Assembly (NCBI GenBank): GCA_018267915.1
Contig: JAFDXN010000025.1
Span: forward strand, 124,001-188,000
Length of the DNA: 64,000 nt
Direction: 5' to 3'
Source of the DNA: Bacteroidota bacterium
GTDB lineage: Bacteria > Bacteroidota > Bacteroidia > Chitinophagales > Chitinophagaceae
In this document: one piece after another, positions 1-8,143 of the stretch
Layout of the letters: each line of letters starts with the position of its first letter
How positions within the stretch are numbered: position 1 is the stretch's first letter
Program-made: the position numbers and the translations under genes
The notes under the pieces: generated by a model
What the model was told of the DNA's origin: nothing
The model's database searches: none
What the model saw: the letters and a program-made list of their open reading frames with translations, nothing else

Positions 1-2
1 GC

Positions 3-692
3 CTGGCACGCGAAAAGCGGCTTTGCCAGTGGCTCGATGAGATCAGGCACGATGCCGCCCGCATTTTCCTGGTAGGCGATCTCTTCGATGTATGGTTCGA
101 ATATCATAGGGTGGTACCTAAAGGCTATGCACGCTTCCTGGGCAAGCTGGCCGAGCTTACCGACGCAGGCATTCCTATCGAAGCTTTTACAGGCAATCAC
201 GATCTGTGGATGCGTGGCTATTTCGAGGATGAGTTAAATATCCCCGTGCACCACGATGTCATCTACCGCGAATACAATGGAAAGAAGTTTCTCATTGCGC
301 ACGGCGATGGCCTGGGCCCCGGCGACATGACCTATAAAGTGATGAAGAAGGTGTTTCGTAGTCCCGTTTCACAATGGCTTTACCGACGCCTGCATCCGGA
401 TACAGGTATTGGTATTGCCGGCTGGTTCAGCGGACTCGGCGCCAAGCACAATGACCGCGCCGAGGAACAGTTTTTAGGTCCCGATAAGGAGTGGTTAGTG
501 CAATATGCCATCGATATACAGAAACGTCAGCAGGTCGACTATTTCATATTTGGGCACCGGCATGTAGCTGTTACCTACCCTTTACTTGATGGGGGACTTT
601 ATGTCAATCTCGGCGACTGGATACGGTTCAATAGCTATGCAGTTTTTGATGGTAAAGAATTAGACTTGAAATATTATAAATCAGATAAGTAA
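3..692 (+). CDS. lpxH: UDP-2,3-diacylglucosamine diphosphatase-like metallophosphoesterase (5' partial)
   Basis: The open frame runs from the window edge, so the true start lies upstream. The visible 229 residues carry calcineurin-type metal motifs: GDLFD in the first 30 visible residues, GNHD, HGDG and, near the C-terminus, GHRH. The VGDLFDVWFEY context is that of LpxH-type enzymes, which remove UMP from UDP-2,3-diacylglucosamine at the membrane face during lipid A synthesis. About 30 N-terminal residues, including the first metal-binding DxH, are missing. The next gene starts directly after the stop codon, so the two are probably co-transcribed. Family assignment is good; LpxH rather than another YbbF-like phosphoesterase is inferred. 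Confidence 0.8.
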   Translation: MAREKRLCQWLDEIRHDAARIFLVGDLFDVWFEYHRVVPKGYARFLGKLAELTDAGIPIEAFTGNHDLWMRGYFEDELNIPVHHDVIYREYNGKKFLIAHGDGLGPGDMTYKVMKKVFRSPVSQWLYRRLHPDTGIGIAGWFSGLGAKHNDRAEEQFLGPDKEWLVQYAIDIQKRQQVDYFIFGHRHVAVTYPLLDGGLYVNLGDWIRFNSYAVFDGKELDLKYYKSDK

Positions 693-1193
693 ATGCAGCG
701 CACAATAGTAATCATAAGGCATGCAAAATCGAGCTGGGCAAATCCCTTGCAGAGTGATTTTGAACGCCCCCTGAACGATCGCGGTGAGCACGACGCCCCC
801 ATGATGGGCGAACGCCTGCAAAAATTAAAGATTACCCCGGACCTCATTATATCCAGCGCTGCGAAACGCGCCAAACAGACGGCGAAGAAGATAGCAGTTG
901 CGGTAGGATATGACGCCGAAAGGATTCAGCTTATCGAAAAGCTGTATCACTGTATTCCGCCCGTTTTCGAGGAGGTGATATTGGATATCCCCGATGAGGT
1001 GAACACGGTTTTTATAGTAGCACACAATCCCGGCATTACAGCCTTTGCAAACGAGCTAACGCCTTCATTTAACATCGACCATATGCCCACCTGTGGCGTG
1101 GTTGCCGCACGTATGGATACCGAACATTGGAGCGATTTTTCCTTTGCCGACCGTAATGTATTTTTATTTGAATACCCCAAGAAAGAACAATGA
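693..1193 (+). CDS. SixA-like histidine phosphatase
   Basis: This 166-residue protein opens with the histidine phosphatase signature RHAKSSW (residues 9-15), where His10 would form the phospho-enzyme. A second conserved basic stretch, SSAAKRAKQTA, and a C-terminal AHNPG motif complete the SixA fold. SixA removes phosphate from histidine on HPt domains or on proteins of the nitrogen phosphotransferase system. The ATG follows the upstream TAA directly, and its own TGA overlaps the next ATG (ATGA), so translation is probably coupled across three genes. No partner kinase is in view and the target is unknown. Confidence 0.85.
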   Translation: MQRTIVIIRHAKSSWANPLQSDFERPLNDRGEHDAPMMGERLQKLKITPDLIISSAAKRAKQTAKKIAVAVGYDAERIQLIEKLYHCIPPVFEEVILDIPDEVNTVFIVAHNPGITAFANELTPSFNIDHMPTCGVVAARMDTEHWSDFSFADRNVFLFEYPKKEQ

Positions 1194-2668
1194 CAGTTAA
1201 CAGATCATCAGCACAATCAATTGGCGCTTTAGAAAAATTATTTGAAGAACAGTTCGGAAAAAAGCCGGAGCAGATCGACCTGCTTCCTGTTTCCGGCTCC
1301 GATCGTCGGTATTATCGCCTGCAGGCCGGCAGTACATCGGCCATAGGTACTTACAACTCTAATATTGCGGAAAACAACACTTACTTTTATTTCACCGAGC
1401 TGTTCAGGAAACACGATATCAACGTGCCCGAAGTTTACAAGACCAGTAAAGACCGCTGCTTTTACCTGCAACAGGACCTCGGCACCACCTCTCTGTTCGA
1501 TCAGCTGATGAAGGAAGGCCAGACCAAAGAGGTAAGGCAATATTTTCATAAAGCTCTTGTGCAACTGGCCAAAGTGCAGTGGATCGCCGGCCGCGAAGTA
1601 GATTTCAACCAGTGTTTCGCGACAAAGCAATTTGACGAGAAGGCCATCATGGCCGATCTCATGTATTTTAAGTACTACTTCGCCGACTTGCAGAAGATAC
1701 ACTACAACAAGGCCGAAGTGGTGGATGAAATGGAAGAGCTGAGCAAAGAGCTTGGCCGCATACAGCCGCAGATGCTTATGTACCGGGATTTCCAGAGCCG
1801 CAACCTCATGCTGCACAACGGCGAGGTATATCTTATCGATTACCAGGGTGGCATGCAGGGTCCGCCACAATACGATATCGCTTCATTATTATGGCAGGCA
1901 AAGGCGCAACTGCCCGACGCATGGAAGGAAGACCTGCTCAATGGTTACATCCGCACCCTGCACGATCTGCACATACCGCGCATGGACGAGATTCATTTTC
2001 GTCGCGGCTATGTACAGTTTGTCTTGCTACGCATACTGCAAGTGCTGGGCGCCTATGGCTACCGAGGACTGATAGAGCATAAACCGCATTTCATCAGTAG
2101 TATCGGTCCTGCATTGAAGAACCTGCAATCCTTCCTCTCCGACAATCCTCAGCAACCTGCCTATCCCGCATTGCGCTCATTGCTCGAGCGCCTCTCAACA
2201 AAAGAGATGCAGCAGAAATACGCGATCCCTGTCCGCGCAGAAGATTCGAAACTCCAGGTCAACATTTGCAGTTTCTCTTATAAGAATGGAATCCCAAAAA
2301 GCAGCAGCCCTCATGGCGGCGGATACGTATTCGATTGCCGCGGCCTGCTCAATCCCGGTCGCTATACGGCTTACAAGCATCTTACCGGCAACGATCCCTT
2401 AGTCAAACAGTTCCTGGAGCGCGAAACACGAATGCCCGAGTTTCTCGATCATGCTTTTGCACTTGTATCACTGAATGTAGAGGATTACCTCGCGCGCGGC
2501 TTCGAGCAGCTAAGCGTGTCCTTTGGCTGCACTGGTGGCCAGCATCGTTCAGTGTATGCTGCTGAGCAACTGGGGAAGTTCCTCACTGCCCGCTACAACG
2601 TTCCTGTTAGCATTACCCATCTCAACGAAAAGAAATGGGTACTGCAGGAAGAAAAAGAAGCTGAATAA
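1190..2668 (+). CDS. Sugar kinase-like (APH fold) / RapZ C-terminal domain fusion
   Basis: The 492 residues split into two parts. Residues about 25-330 resemble aminoglycoside phosphotransferase-fold kinases of the AmgK type: SGSDRRYYR at 35-43, a catalytic YRDFQSRN at 198-205 in the HRDxxxxN position, and the metal-binding LIDYQG at 215-220. Residues about 355-485 match the RapZ C-terminal domain: SFSYKNG 361-367, FDCRGLLNPG 381-390 and GCTGGQHRSV 446-455. In proteobacteria RapZ senses glucosamine-6-phosphate, and AmgK phosphorylates MurNAc or GlcNAc. A role at the junction of amino-sugar sensing and cell-wall recycling is inferred. The N-terminal P-loop ATPase of RapZ is absent. The start overlaps the sixA-like stop. 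Confidence 0.8.
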   Translation: MTVNRSSAQSIGALEKLFEEQFGKKPEQIDLLPVSGSDRRYYRLQAGSTSAIGTYNSNIAENNTYFYFTELFRKHDINVPEVYKTSKDRCFYLQQDLGTTSLFDQLMKEGQTKEVRQYFHKALVQLAKVQWIAGREVDFNQCFATKQFDEKAIMADLMYFKYYFADLQKIHYNKAEVVDEMEELSKELGRIQPQMLMYRDFQSRNLMLHNGEVYLIDYQGGMQGPPQYDIASLLWQAKAQLPDAWKEDLLNGYIRTLHDLHIPRMDEIHFRRGYVQFVLLRILQVLGAYGYRGLIEHKPHFISSIGPALKNLQSFLSDNPQQPAYPALRSLLERLSTKEMQQKYAIPVRAEDSKLQVNICSFSYKNGIPKSSSPHGGGYVFDCRGLLNPGRYTAYKHLTGNDPLVKQFLERETRMPEFLDHAFALVSLNVEDYLARGFEQLSVSFGCTGGQHRSVYAAEQLGKFLTARYNVPVSITHLNEKKWVLQEEKEAE

Positions 2669-2673
2669 TTTGG

Positions 2674-2681
2674 TAAATTTG
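2674..2681 (+). promoter_or_regulatory. -7 promoter box of the truncated TA unit
   Basis: TAAATTTG fits the Bacteroidota sigma -7 consensus TAnnTTTG exactly and lies 18 bases before the ATG at 2700. No clear -33 TTTG was seen upstream. Confidence 0.45.
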
Positions 2682-2699
2682 AGTACAAACACCGAATAG

Positions 2700-2942
2700 A
2701 TGACCACGGCTGCAATAAGAAAAAAACTCATCTCATACCTTGAAAACGCTGATGAAAAAGAGGTAAAAGCTATTTATACGCTGGTTGAAGACAAAATAAA
2801 TGAACCGTCATATTCGCTGACAAAAGAGCAAATGACTGTCGTCAATGAGCGAAGAGCTGAATATTTAAGCGGAAAGGACTCCGGATCTACCTGGCAAACA
2901 ACCCATAAAAACATTCGGGATCGAAGCGCAAAGCAGAAATGA
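2700..2942 (+). CDS. Small antitoxin-like protein
   Basis: An 80-residue charged helical protein that starts MTTAAIRKKLISYLENADE and ends in a lysine-rich tail. The section SLTKEQMTVVNERRAEYLSG resembles short addiction-module antitoxins that pair with RelE/ParE toxins. Its stop codon overlaps the start of a toxin reading frame (ATGA at 2939), the usual antitoxin-toxin layout, but that toxin is deleted (see the pseudogene at 2939). It is therefore either an orphan antitoxin still able to neutralise a related toxin elsewhere, or a decaying gene. The family is inferred from layout and general character, not from a firm motif. Confidence 0.6.
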   Translation: MTTAAIRKKLISYLENADEKEVKAIYTLVEDKINEPSYSLTKEQMTVVNERRAEYLSGKDSGSTWQTTHKNIRDRSAKQK

Positions 2943-3015
2943 GCTATACTCTTTCATCATTTACGCGGTGTTTCACACAAACCGCGATCCAAAAGATAAA
3001 TACTCCGATCAGTAA
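2939..3015 (+). pseudogene. RelE/ParE-family toxin remnant with internal deletion
   Basis: The ATG at 2939 begins MSYTLS, a common RelE/ParE N-terminus. From 2956, in a different frame, the sequence reads IIYAVFHTNRDPKDKYSDQ followed by TAA at 3013-3015, which is the typical end of this toxin family (AVFHTxRDP). Only about 25 of an expected 95-100 residues remain, so the middle of the gene and the reading frame have been lost. The antitoxin gene upstream is intact. The longer open frame that runs on to 3220 enters clpP in antisense and is not real. Confidence 0.75.
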
Positions 3016-3041
3016 AAAGACCGGCAAATGCCGGTCTTTTT
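3014..3041. terminator. Bidirectional terminator between the TA remnant and clpP
   Basis: A perfect 13-bp stem (AAAAAGACCGGCA paired with TGCCGGTCTTTTT) with a two-base loop. It has T runs on both strands and serves the converging TA remnant (+) and clpP (-). Confidence 0.85.
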
Positions 3042-3061
3042 ACTTGTTATCATTCAGACTT

Positions 3062-3760
3062 TTACGGAGTCGGATTTTGCTTCCTTGGGTTGCGTTCCAG
3101 CACCTCGTCCACCATACCATAGTCTTTAGCCTCCTGTGCTGTCATCCAGTAGTCGCGGTCGCTGTCCTTTTCCACCTTTGTAAATTTCTGGCCGCTGTGG
3201 TTAGCTATTATTTCATATAGTTCCTTCTTCAGCTTACCTATCTCCCGCGCGGTGATCTCGATATCGCTCGCCTGGCCTTCAGCACCACCCAGCGGCTGGT
3301 GTATCATCACTCGGCTGTGTTTCAGCGCGGTGCGCTTGCCTTTGGTACCGGCACACATCAGCACGGCAGCCATCGATGCGGCAATACCTGTGCATATCGT
3401 CGACACGTCCGGGTTGATGATCTGCATGGTGTCATAGATACCAAGACCGGCATATACGCTGCCGCCCGGGCTGTTGATATACATCTGCACGTCGCGGTTG
3501 CGGTCTGTACTTTCCAAAAACAGTAGCTGTGCGGTAACGATATTGGCTACATAATCGTTGATAGCTTCACCCATAAAAATGATGCGGTCCATCATAAGGC
3601 GCGAGAATACGTCCATTGATGCCACATTCATGGGGCGCTCTTCAATAATATATGGTGTCAATCCTGTAGGCACTTTTAATGACGAAGTGTAATTGTCAAA
3701 AGTTACACTGCTGATGCCATGATGTTTGATGGCATATTTTCTAAATTCGTTCTGGTTCAT
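3062..3760 (-). CDS. clpP: ATP-dependent Clp protease proteolytic subunit
   Basis: Self-compartmentalised serine protease that forms the tetradecameric chamber fed by ClpX or ClpC. From the chosen ATG the protein has 232 residues. The catalytic Ser is at about 129 (GIAASMAA), His at about 154 (MIHQPLGG) and Asp at about 203 (DRDYWM), all intact. The frame is open for 28 more codons upstream, but MNQNEFRKYA is the usual kind of N-terminus and is preceded by a purine-rich AAAGGA. A possible promoter (TTGG, 20 bases, GAAATTTG) lies at 3826-3795 on the minus strand. ClpC, a possible partner, is encoded far away at 49.8 kb. Confidence 0.95.
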   Translation of the reverse strand: MNQNEFRKYAIKHHGISSVTFDNYTSSLKVPTGLTPYIIEERPMNVASMDVFSRLMMDRIIFMGEAINDYVANIVTAQLLFLESTDRNRDVQMYINSPGGSVYAGLGIYDTMQIINPDVSTICTGIAASMAAVLMCAGTKGKRTALKHSRVMIHQPLGGAEGQASDIEITAREIGKLKKELYEIIANHSGQKFTKVEKDSDRDYWMTAQEAKDYGMVDEVLERNPRKQNPTP

Positions 3761-3956
3761 AAAATCCTTTGTTTGAGCTGTTGTTTTGGTAAGGCAAATT
3801 TCAATCCATGTTAAATATAATGCCAATACGGCACATTTCGACAATTTTCAAATATCGAATTTGCCAATTCGGCAATCAGCCAGGTGTTGGATTACCGCTA
3901 CCAGGTAGCAAGCTTAACGGATTACAGCATCTTAGCAATATTCAATATCTTTGGGT

Positions 3957-4193
3957 ATGCAATGGGAAGCATATATAGTGTCCGAAAAGGACATTTTGTT
4001 AGGCAAGCCTACGATAAAAGGCACCCGCATATCTGTTGAACTCATACTTGAGCTTCTGTCAGGTGGTTGGACAGAAGAGATGATACTGCAGAGCTACCCC
4101 AACCTGACCCACGAGCATTTACAAGCTGTGTTTTCGTATCTGAAAGATTGCATGCAACATGAGTTGCTTTTTCCTTTGCCAAAATCAGCTTAA
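3957..4193 (+). CDS. DUF433 antitoxin
   Basis: A 78-residue DUF433 protein with the signature ILLGKPTIKGTRISVELILELL followed by a winged-helix-like YPNLTHEHLQAVFSYLKD. DUF433 proteins act as DNA-binding antitoxins partnered with DUF5615/PIN-like toxins, which is exactly what follows, with a TAATG stop/start overlap at 4191. The frame could also start at a TTG at 3951. A perfect -7 box, TATCTTTG (3946-3953), lies directly before the ATG, so the message would be leaderless or the box is fortuitous. The pair probably represses itself. Confidence 0.85.
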   Translation: MQWEAYIVSEKDILLGKPTIKGTRISVELILELLSGGWTEEMILQSYPNLTHEHLQAVFSYLKDCMQHELLFPLPKSA

Positions 4194-4543
4194 TGCAATT
4201 TCTTGCCAACGAAAATTTTCCTTTCCCATCCGTCTCGCTCTTGCGCCAAAGTGGTTATACGGTTGAAAGTATAAGAGAAACTCAACCGGGAATCACAGAC
4301 AATGAAGTAATTGAAACGGCGGTGACCAGGTCACTTATTATCTTAACTTTTGATAAAGATTACGGCGAAATAATTTTTAAATACAACAATCAATCACCCC
4401 CGGCGGTCATCTATTTCCGTGATAAAGGCGCCGGTCCTGTCAGCGCCGCTATGACACTGATTGAACTTATTGGCAAGGGCATTTCTTTTGACCGGCGCTT
4501 CACCGTCATTGACAAGAACAATATAAGGCAACGGAAATATTAA
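4193..4543 (+). CDS. DUF5615 PIN-like toxin
   Basis: 116 residues. The N-terminal MQFLANENFP carries the acidic and asparagine residues seen at the active site of PIN-fold nucleases. GITDNEVIETA and LTFDKDYGEI supply the remaining acidic positions. DUF5615 proteins are predicted RNases and the usual toxin partner of DUF433 antitoxins. Translation is coupled to the antitoxin by a one-base overlap. A GSCFA-family gene starts only four bases after the stop, so both may share one transcript. Nuclease activity is inferred from family knowledge. Confidence 0.85.
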   Translation: MQFLANENFPFPSVSLLRQSGYTVESIRETQPGITDNEVIETAVTRSLIILTFDKDYGEIIFKYNNQSPPAVIYFRDKGAGPVSAAMTLIELIGKGISFDRRFTVIDKNNIRQRKY

Positions 4544-4547
4544 AGTT

Positions 4548-5522
4548 ATGCAGCTTCATCTCACGCTCGACATACCGCCCCTTTCCGAATCGCTCAGCTA
4601 CCGGGATAGCATACTGCTCGTAGGCTCCTGTTTCACCGAGCACATTTACGATCGCCTGCAACAACATCGGTTCAAAGTATTATCCAATCCCCACGGCATC
4701 CTCTTCAATCCGCTGAGCGTTGCCGATAGCATCAATAGCTATATCGATGAGAAAGTATACGACGAAAGTGATCTCTTTTACCTGAACGAATTATGGAATA
4801 GCTGGGACCACCACACCCGGTTTTCGCACATTGACAAACAAGCAGCGCTCACCGGCATTAACGATTCACAGCAGGCTGCATCGGCATTCATTCGCGAGGC
4901 CAATTGGGTCATCATCACCCTCGGTTCTGCTTTTCAATATCACCTGAAAGAGAACGACAAACCTGTCGCTAACAATCACCGCGCACCGGCGCAATGGTTT
5001 GAGAAAAGATTATTGACCATTCATGAGATTATCAATGCGCTCGATAATACACTCACCAAATTGTTCGCCATCAATCCCGGCGTCCGCGTGCTATTTACCA
5101 TCAGTCCGGTCCGCCACATCCGCGATGGCGTGGTCGATAACAACCGCAGCAAGGCACGCCTGATCGAGGCCGTACACGAGCTGTGCAATGTTTTTGATAG
5201 TGCCTTTTACTTCCCGGCTTATGAGTTGGTCATCGATATCCTCCGCGACTATCGTTATTATGATATCGACTTCGTGCACCCCAATTATATGGCCACTACC
5301 TATGTATGGGAGCATTTTGTCGGCGCATGTATGTCGCCCGAAACAAGGCAACTTATGGAGCAGGTACATGAGATAGTCACTGCCCGCAATCACCGCCCCC
5401 GCTTCCCCGAAACCGAAGCCCACCAAAAATTTATGAAAAGCTATACTGAAAAAGTGCAGTCCCTTATGGCGCAGCACCCCTATCTCGACCTTGGCGGGGA
5501 ACTAGCCTACTTTTCAGCCTAA
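4548..5522 (+). CDS. GSCFA domain-containing protein
   Basis: 324 residues with the defining VGSCFTEHI motif at 26-34, then NPHGILFNPLS at about 48-58 and TLGSAFQYHL at about 125. A block around RVLFTISPVRHIRDGVVDNNR and a late DFVHPNYMA resemble the DxxH end of SGNH-like hydrolases. The GSCFA family is common in Bacteroidota, is distantly related to GDSL/SGNH esterases and has no settled substrate. No signal peptide is visible, so it is probably cytoplasmic. It lies four bases after the DUF5615 gene, perhaps by chance. Confidence 0.85.
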   Translation: MQLHLTLDIPPLSESLSYRDSILLVGSCFTEHIYDRLQQHRFKVLSNPHGILFNPLSVADSINSYIDEKVYDESDLFYLNELWNSWDHHTRFSHIDKQAALTGINDSQQAASAFIREANWVIITLGSAFQYHLKENDKPVANNHRAPAQWFEKRLLTIHEIINALDNTLTKLFAINPGVRVLFTISPVRHIRDGVVDNNRSKARLIEAVHELCNVFDSAFYFPAYELVIDILRDYRYYDIDFVHPNYMATTYVWEHFVGACMSPETRQLMEQVHEIVTARNHRPRFPETEAHQKFMKSYTEKVQSLMAQHPYLDLGGELAYFSA

Positions 5523-5539
5523 TAACATGGACAAAAAAT

Positions 5540-5594
5540 TATGGCTCTCCATGAGAGCCATATTACTATCGTTATGCCCGATGGTGGTCCGGGC
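5540..5594. terminator. Hairpin region between converging GSCFA and bactofilin genes
   Basis: One hairpin pairs ATGGCTCT (5541-5548) with AGAGCCAT (5554-5561). A second, weaker one pairs GCCCG (5576-5580) with CGGGC (5590-5594). There is no strong T run, so termination is only probable. Confidence 0.4.
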
Positions 5595-5624
5595 AGTCCA
5601 ATCTCTAAAAATCCTCGTTCAGAC

Positions 5625-6062
5625 CTAATCCTGGTTCAGGTAATCGTTCAGCGATACGGTAGCTTTCTTGCCCGACGCAGCTGCGCCCGTGCTTGGCTCC
5701 TGTACCATATTGCACTTACCGTTGAACACAGCATTCTGCTCGATATCCAGCTTGCCCACATGCAGGTCGCCGTTTATCACGCACTTGCTCTTAAGGCATA
5801 GCAGGTCTTTGGTCGATACGTGGCCGTTCACTGTACCGAACACGTCGGCGGCCATTGCCTGCAGGTCACCCTCCACATGTCCCGATTCACCCAGCACCAC
5901 TTTGGCTTTACAGATTATATTGCCGGTCACGGTGCCGTCAATACGCATGTCATTGCCCGATTCCACATCACCATTGATCTTGGTGCCCTGGGCAATTGTG
6001 GTCACCGACCCAACCGGGTAGTCGTTTTTCCCGGCACTGCTCTTTTTGTCTTTTGGAAACAT
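5625..6062 (-). CDS. Bactofilin (polymer-forming cytoskeletal protein)
   Basis: 145 residues. After a short basic, disordered N-terminus comes a run of beta-helix turns: TKINGDVESGNDMRIDG, TVTGNIICKAKVVLGES, GHVEGDLQAMAADVFG, TVNGHVSTKDLLCLKS and KCVINGDLHVGKLDIEQ. This alternating G-x-hydrophobic pattern defines bactofilins, which self-assemble into membrane-associated filaments that position cell-wall or surface enzymes. The hydrophilic tail ends NDYLNQD. It is divergent from yidC, with a shared 160-bp upstream region. The family is clear; the cellular role in this organism is unknown. Confidence 0.9.
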   Translation of the reverse strand: MFPKDKKSSAGKNDYPVGSVTTIAQGTKINGDVESGNDMRIDGTVTGNIICKAKVVLGESGHVEGDLQAMAADVFGTVNGHVSTKDLLCLKSKCVINGDLHVGKLDIEQNAVFNGKCNMVQEPSTGAAASGKKATVSLNDYLNQD

Positions 6063-6196
6063 ATAAATGTTTTTTATATTACAAAATGTGTAGGGGGAAG
6101 ACCAAATTAGACAATTTGGCCGAAAATTCTAATACTTTACCGTTTATTAATACCCCGCCCGCCGATAGCTCAAATGGTATTCCGTTATAAATAAAT

Positions 6197-6204
6197 TACC
6201 TTTG
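6197..6204 (+). promoter_or_regulatory. -7 promoter box of yidC
   Basis: TACCTTTG matches TAnnTTTG exactly, 20 bases before the yidC ATG. A -33 box is not obvious. Confidence 0.6.
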
Positions 6205-6224
6205 CACCCTTATTTTTCGCATAC

Positions 6225-8045
6225 ATGGATCGTAATACAGTCATTGGCTTTTCTCTTCTCGCCCTTTTGCTCATTGGATATGTGGTCTACAACCAAAAGT
6301 CGCAGGACGCATACTATGAGAAGAAAAAAGCCGATTCTATAGCATATGCCAAAGCGCACCCCCGCCCGGCCGATGCCCCAAAAGCCCTCGCCACTGCCGC
6401 TACCCCGGCCGATACCCTCAACGACTCTTTAAGAAAAGCCCTGCCCCCGGCATTTAAAGGCTCTGCTCAAACTATTACTGTTGAGAACAAGAAACTGGCC
6501 CTGCAGTTCAGCACAAAGGGCGGTTTCCCGGTAAGCGCGCAGATCAAGGATTACGTTACTTACGATAAGAAACCCCTGGTATTCTTCAGCGGTGCGGGCA
6601 ACGAACTCAGCGCTATCCTGCCGGTTAACAACGGCGCTACTTCCACTTCCGACCTTTACTATGCTCCTACCATAAAAGACAACCCCGATGGCGGAAAGAC
6701 AGTTGACTTCATGGCCGATATGGGTGGTGGCAAAATGGTGGACATCATTTACACCCTGCCTGCCGACGACTATATGATGAGCTGCAGTATCCGCCTCACC
6801 GGCATGAATGCCAACAGCCTGCCCCTTAGCTGGGCTACTGCCGAGCTGCATACCGAAAAAGACATAGCGAACGAGCGCACAGCAAGCCAGGTCTACTACC
6901 GGTTCATGAACAAGGACCACGACTACTTCACCATCCGTGGTGATAAGAAAAGCTCACTCGAAGACCGCACGCATTGGCTGGCTATGCGTACGCACTATTT
7001 CAACTCTACGCTTATTGCGGACGACGGTTTCAGCAAGGTGAACATCAACGCTACCTCTACCCCGTTACCAAATGATAGTACTATTGTAGCCCATGCACGC
7101 AACACCTTCGATGTGCCACTGACAAATGGCGTTGCCAGCATGCGCTGGTTCATAGGGCCCAACCACTACAAGACGCTCCGCTCCTACAAAATAGGCATGG
7201 AAGAGATGGTGCCCCTGGGCTATGGCGTGATGGCCTTCGTGAAGTACATCAACAAGTGGCTCATCATCCCCATCTTCAATATACTCAGTGGCTTCATCAC
7301 TAACTATGGCATCATCATCATGCTGATGACTATCCTGATCCGCCTGTTGCTCTCCTTCTTTACTTACAAAAGTTACCTTTCCGCTGCCAAGATGCGCGTG
7401 CTGAAGCCAGAGCTCGATGAACTGCGTGCGAAGTATAAAGACGACCAGCAAAAATTCGGCATGGAGCAGATGAAGCTCTATCGCAGTGCAGGTGTTAACC
7501 CACTCGGCGGTTGTCTACCTACGTTATTGCAAATGCCTTTCCTCTTCGCGATGTACTACTTCTTCCCATCGTCTATAGAGCTGAGGCAGAAGTCCTTCCT
7601 TTGGGCGCAGGACCTTTCTACTTATGATAGTATCGCGCACCTGCCTTTTAAGATACCGGGCTATGGCGACCACATCAGCCTCTTTACCCTGCTGATGACC
7701 GCCTCGAGCTTGTTCCTCGCCCTCTACAACAGGAACATGACCACGCAAGACCCCAACAACCCAATGATGAAATGGATGCCATTCATTTTCCCATTCATCC
7801 TGCTTGGCGTCTTCAACCAGATGGCTGCGGCCCTTACTTTCTACTATTTCTTCTCCAACATGATCAGCATCACGCAGCAGTTCGTGATACAGAAGTACTT
7901 CATCGACGAGAAAGCTATACATGCTAAAATGCTGGAGAACCGCAACAAACCCGCCACCCCATCCAAATGGCAGGCCCGGCTGGAAGAAATGCAAAAGCTC
8001 CAGGCCGAGCGCGCCAAGCAGCCACCGCGCACCAATAAAAAATAA
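6225..8045 (+). CDS. yidC: Membrane protein insertase YidC
   Basis: 606 residues, the usual length for Bacteroidota YidC. TM1 lies at about 5-22 (IGFSLLALLLIGYVVY). A large periplasmic beta-sandwich domain spans about 65-345. The conserved insertase core with the remaining membrane segments follows, including the GIIIMLMTILIRLLLSF helix, whose arginine lies in the hydrophilic groove, and AGVNPLGGCLPTLLQMPF. The basic C-terminus (KQPPRTNKK) would contact the ribosome. It inserts inner-membrane proteins alone or with SecYEG. A perfect hairpin follows the stop. Confidence 0.97.
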   Translation: MDRNTVIGFSLLALLLIGYVVYNQKSQDAYYEKKKADSIAYAKAHPRPADAPKALATAATPADTLNDSLRKALPPAFKGSAQTITVENKKLALQFSTKGGFPVSAQIKDYVTYDKKPLVFFSGAGNELSAILPVNNGATSTSDLYYAPTIKDNPDGGKTVDFMADMGGGKMVDIIYTLPADDYMMSCSIRLTGMNANSLPLSWATAELHTEKDIANERTASQVYYRFMNKDHDYFTIRGDKKSSLEDRTHWLAMRTHYFNSTLIADDGFSKVNINATSTPLPNDSTIVAHARNTFDVPLTNGVASMRWFIGPNHYKTLRSYKIGMEEMVPLGYGVMAFVKYINKWLIIPIFNILSGFITNYGIIIMLMTILIRLLLSFFTYKSYLSAAKMRVLKPELDELRAKYKDDQQKFGMEQMKLYRSAGVNPLGGCLPTLLQMPFLFAMYYFFPSSIELRQKSFLWAQDLSTYDSIAHLPFKIPGYGDHISLFTLLMTASSLFLALYNRNMTTQDPNNPMMKWMPFIFPFILLGVFNQMAAALTFYYFFSNMISITQQFVIQKYFIDEKAIHAKMLENRNKPATPSKWQARLEEMQKLQAERAKQPPRTNKK

Positions 8046-8063
8046 GTTACTGAACAATATCGA

Positions 8064-8093
8064 ATAAGGGCTAAGCGATTGCTTAGCCCTTAT
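8064..8093 (+). terminator. Terminator after yidC
   Basis: A perfect 13-bp stem, ATAAGGGCTAAGC paired with GCTTAGCCCTTAT around a GATT loop, starts 18 bases after the yidC stop. Only a short T-rich tail follows. Confidence 0.8.
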
Positions 8094-8143
8094 CATTTTG
8101 CAAAATGGCATTATTATTGCTTCACAGATGTAAACAGCTCCGC

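Noticed and set aside
1238..1870. 210-codon minus-strand frame
   Set aside because: Antisense to the well-supported kinase/RapZ-C gene; histidine- and leucine-rich with no domain.
2939..3220. 93-residue open frame after the antitoxin
   Set aside because: After the toxin remnant it runs through the terminator and into clpP in antisense. The family-like C-terminus is in another frame.
7524..8111. 195-codon minus-strand frame
   Set aside because: Antisense to the conserved YidC core and extends across its terminator.
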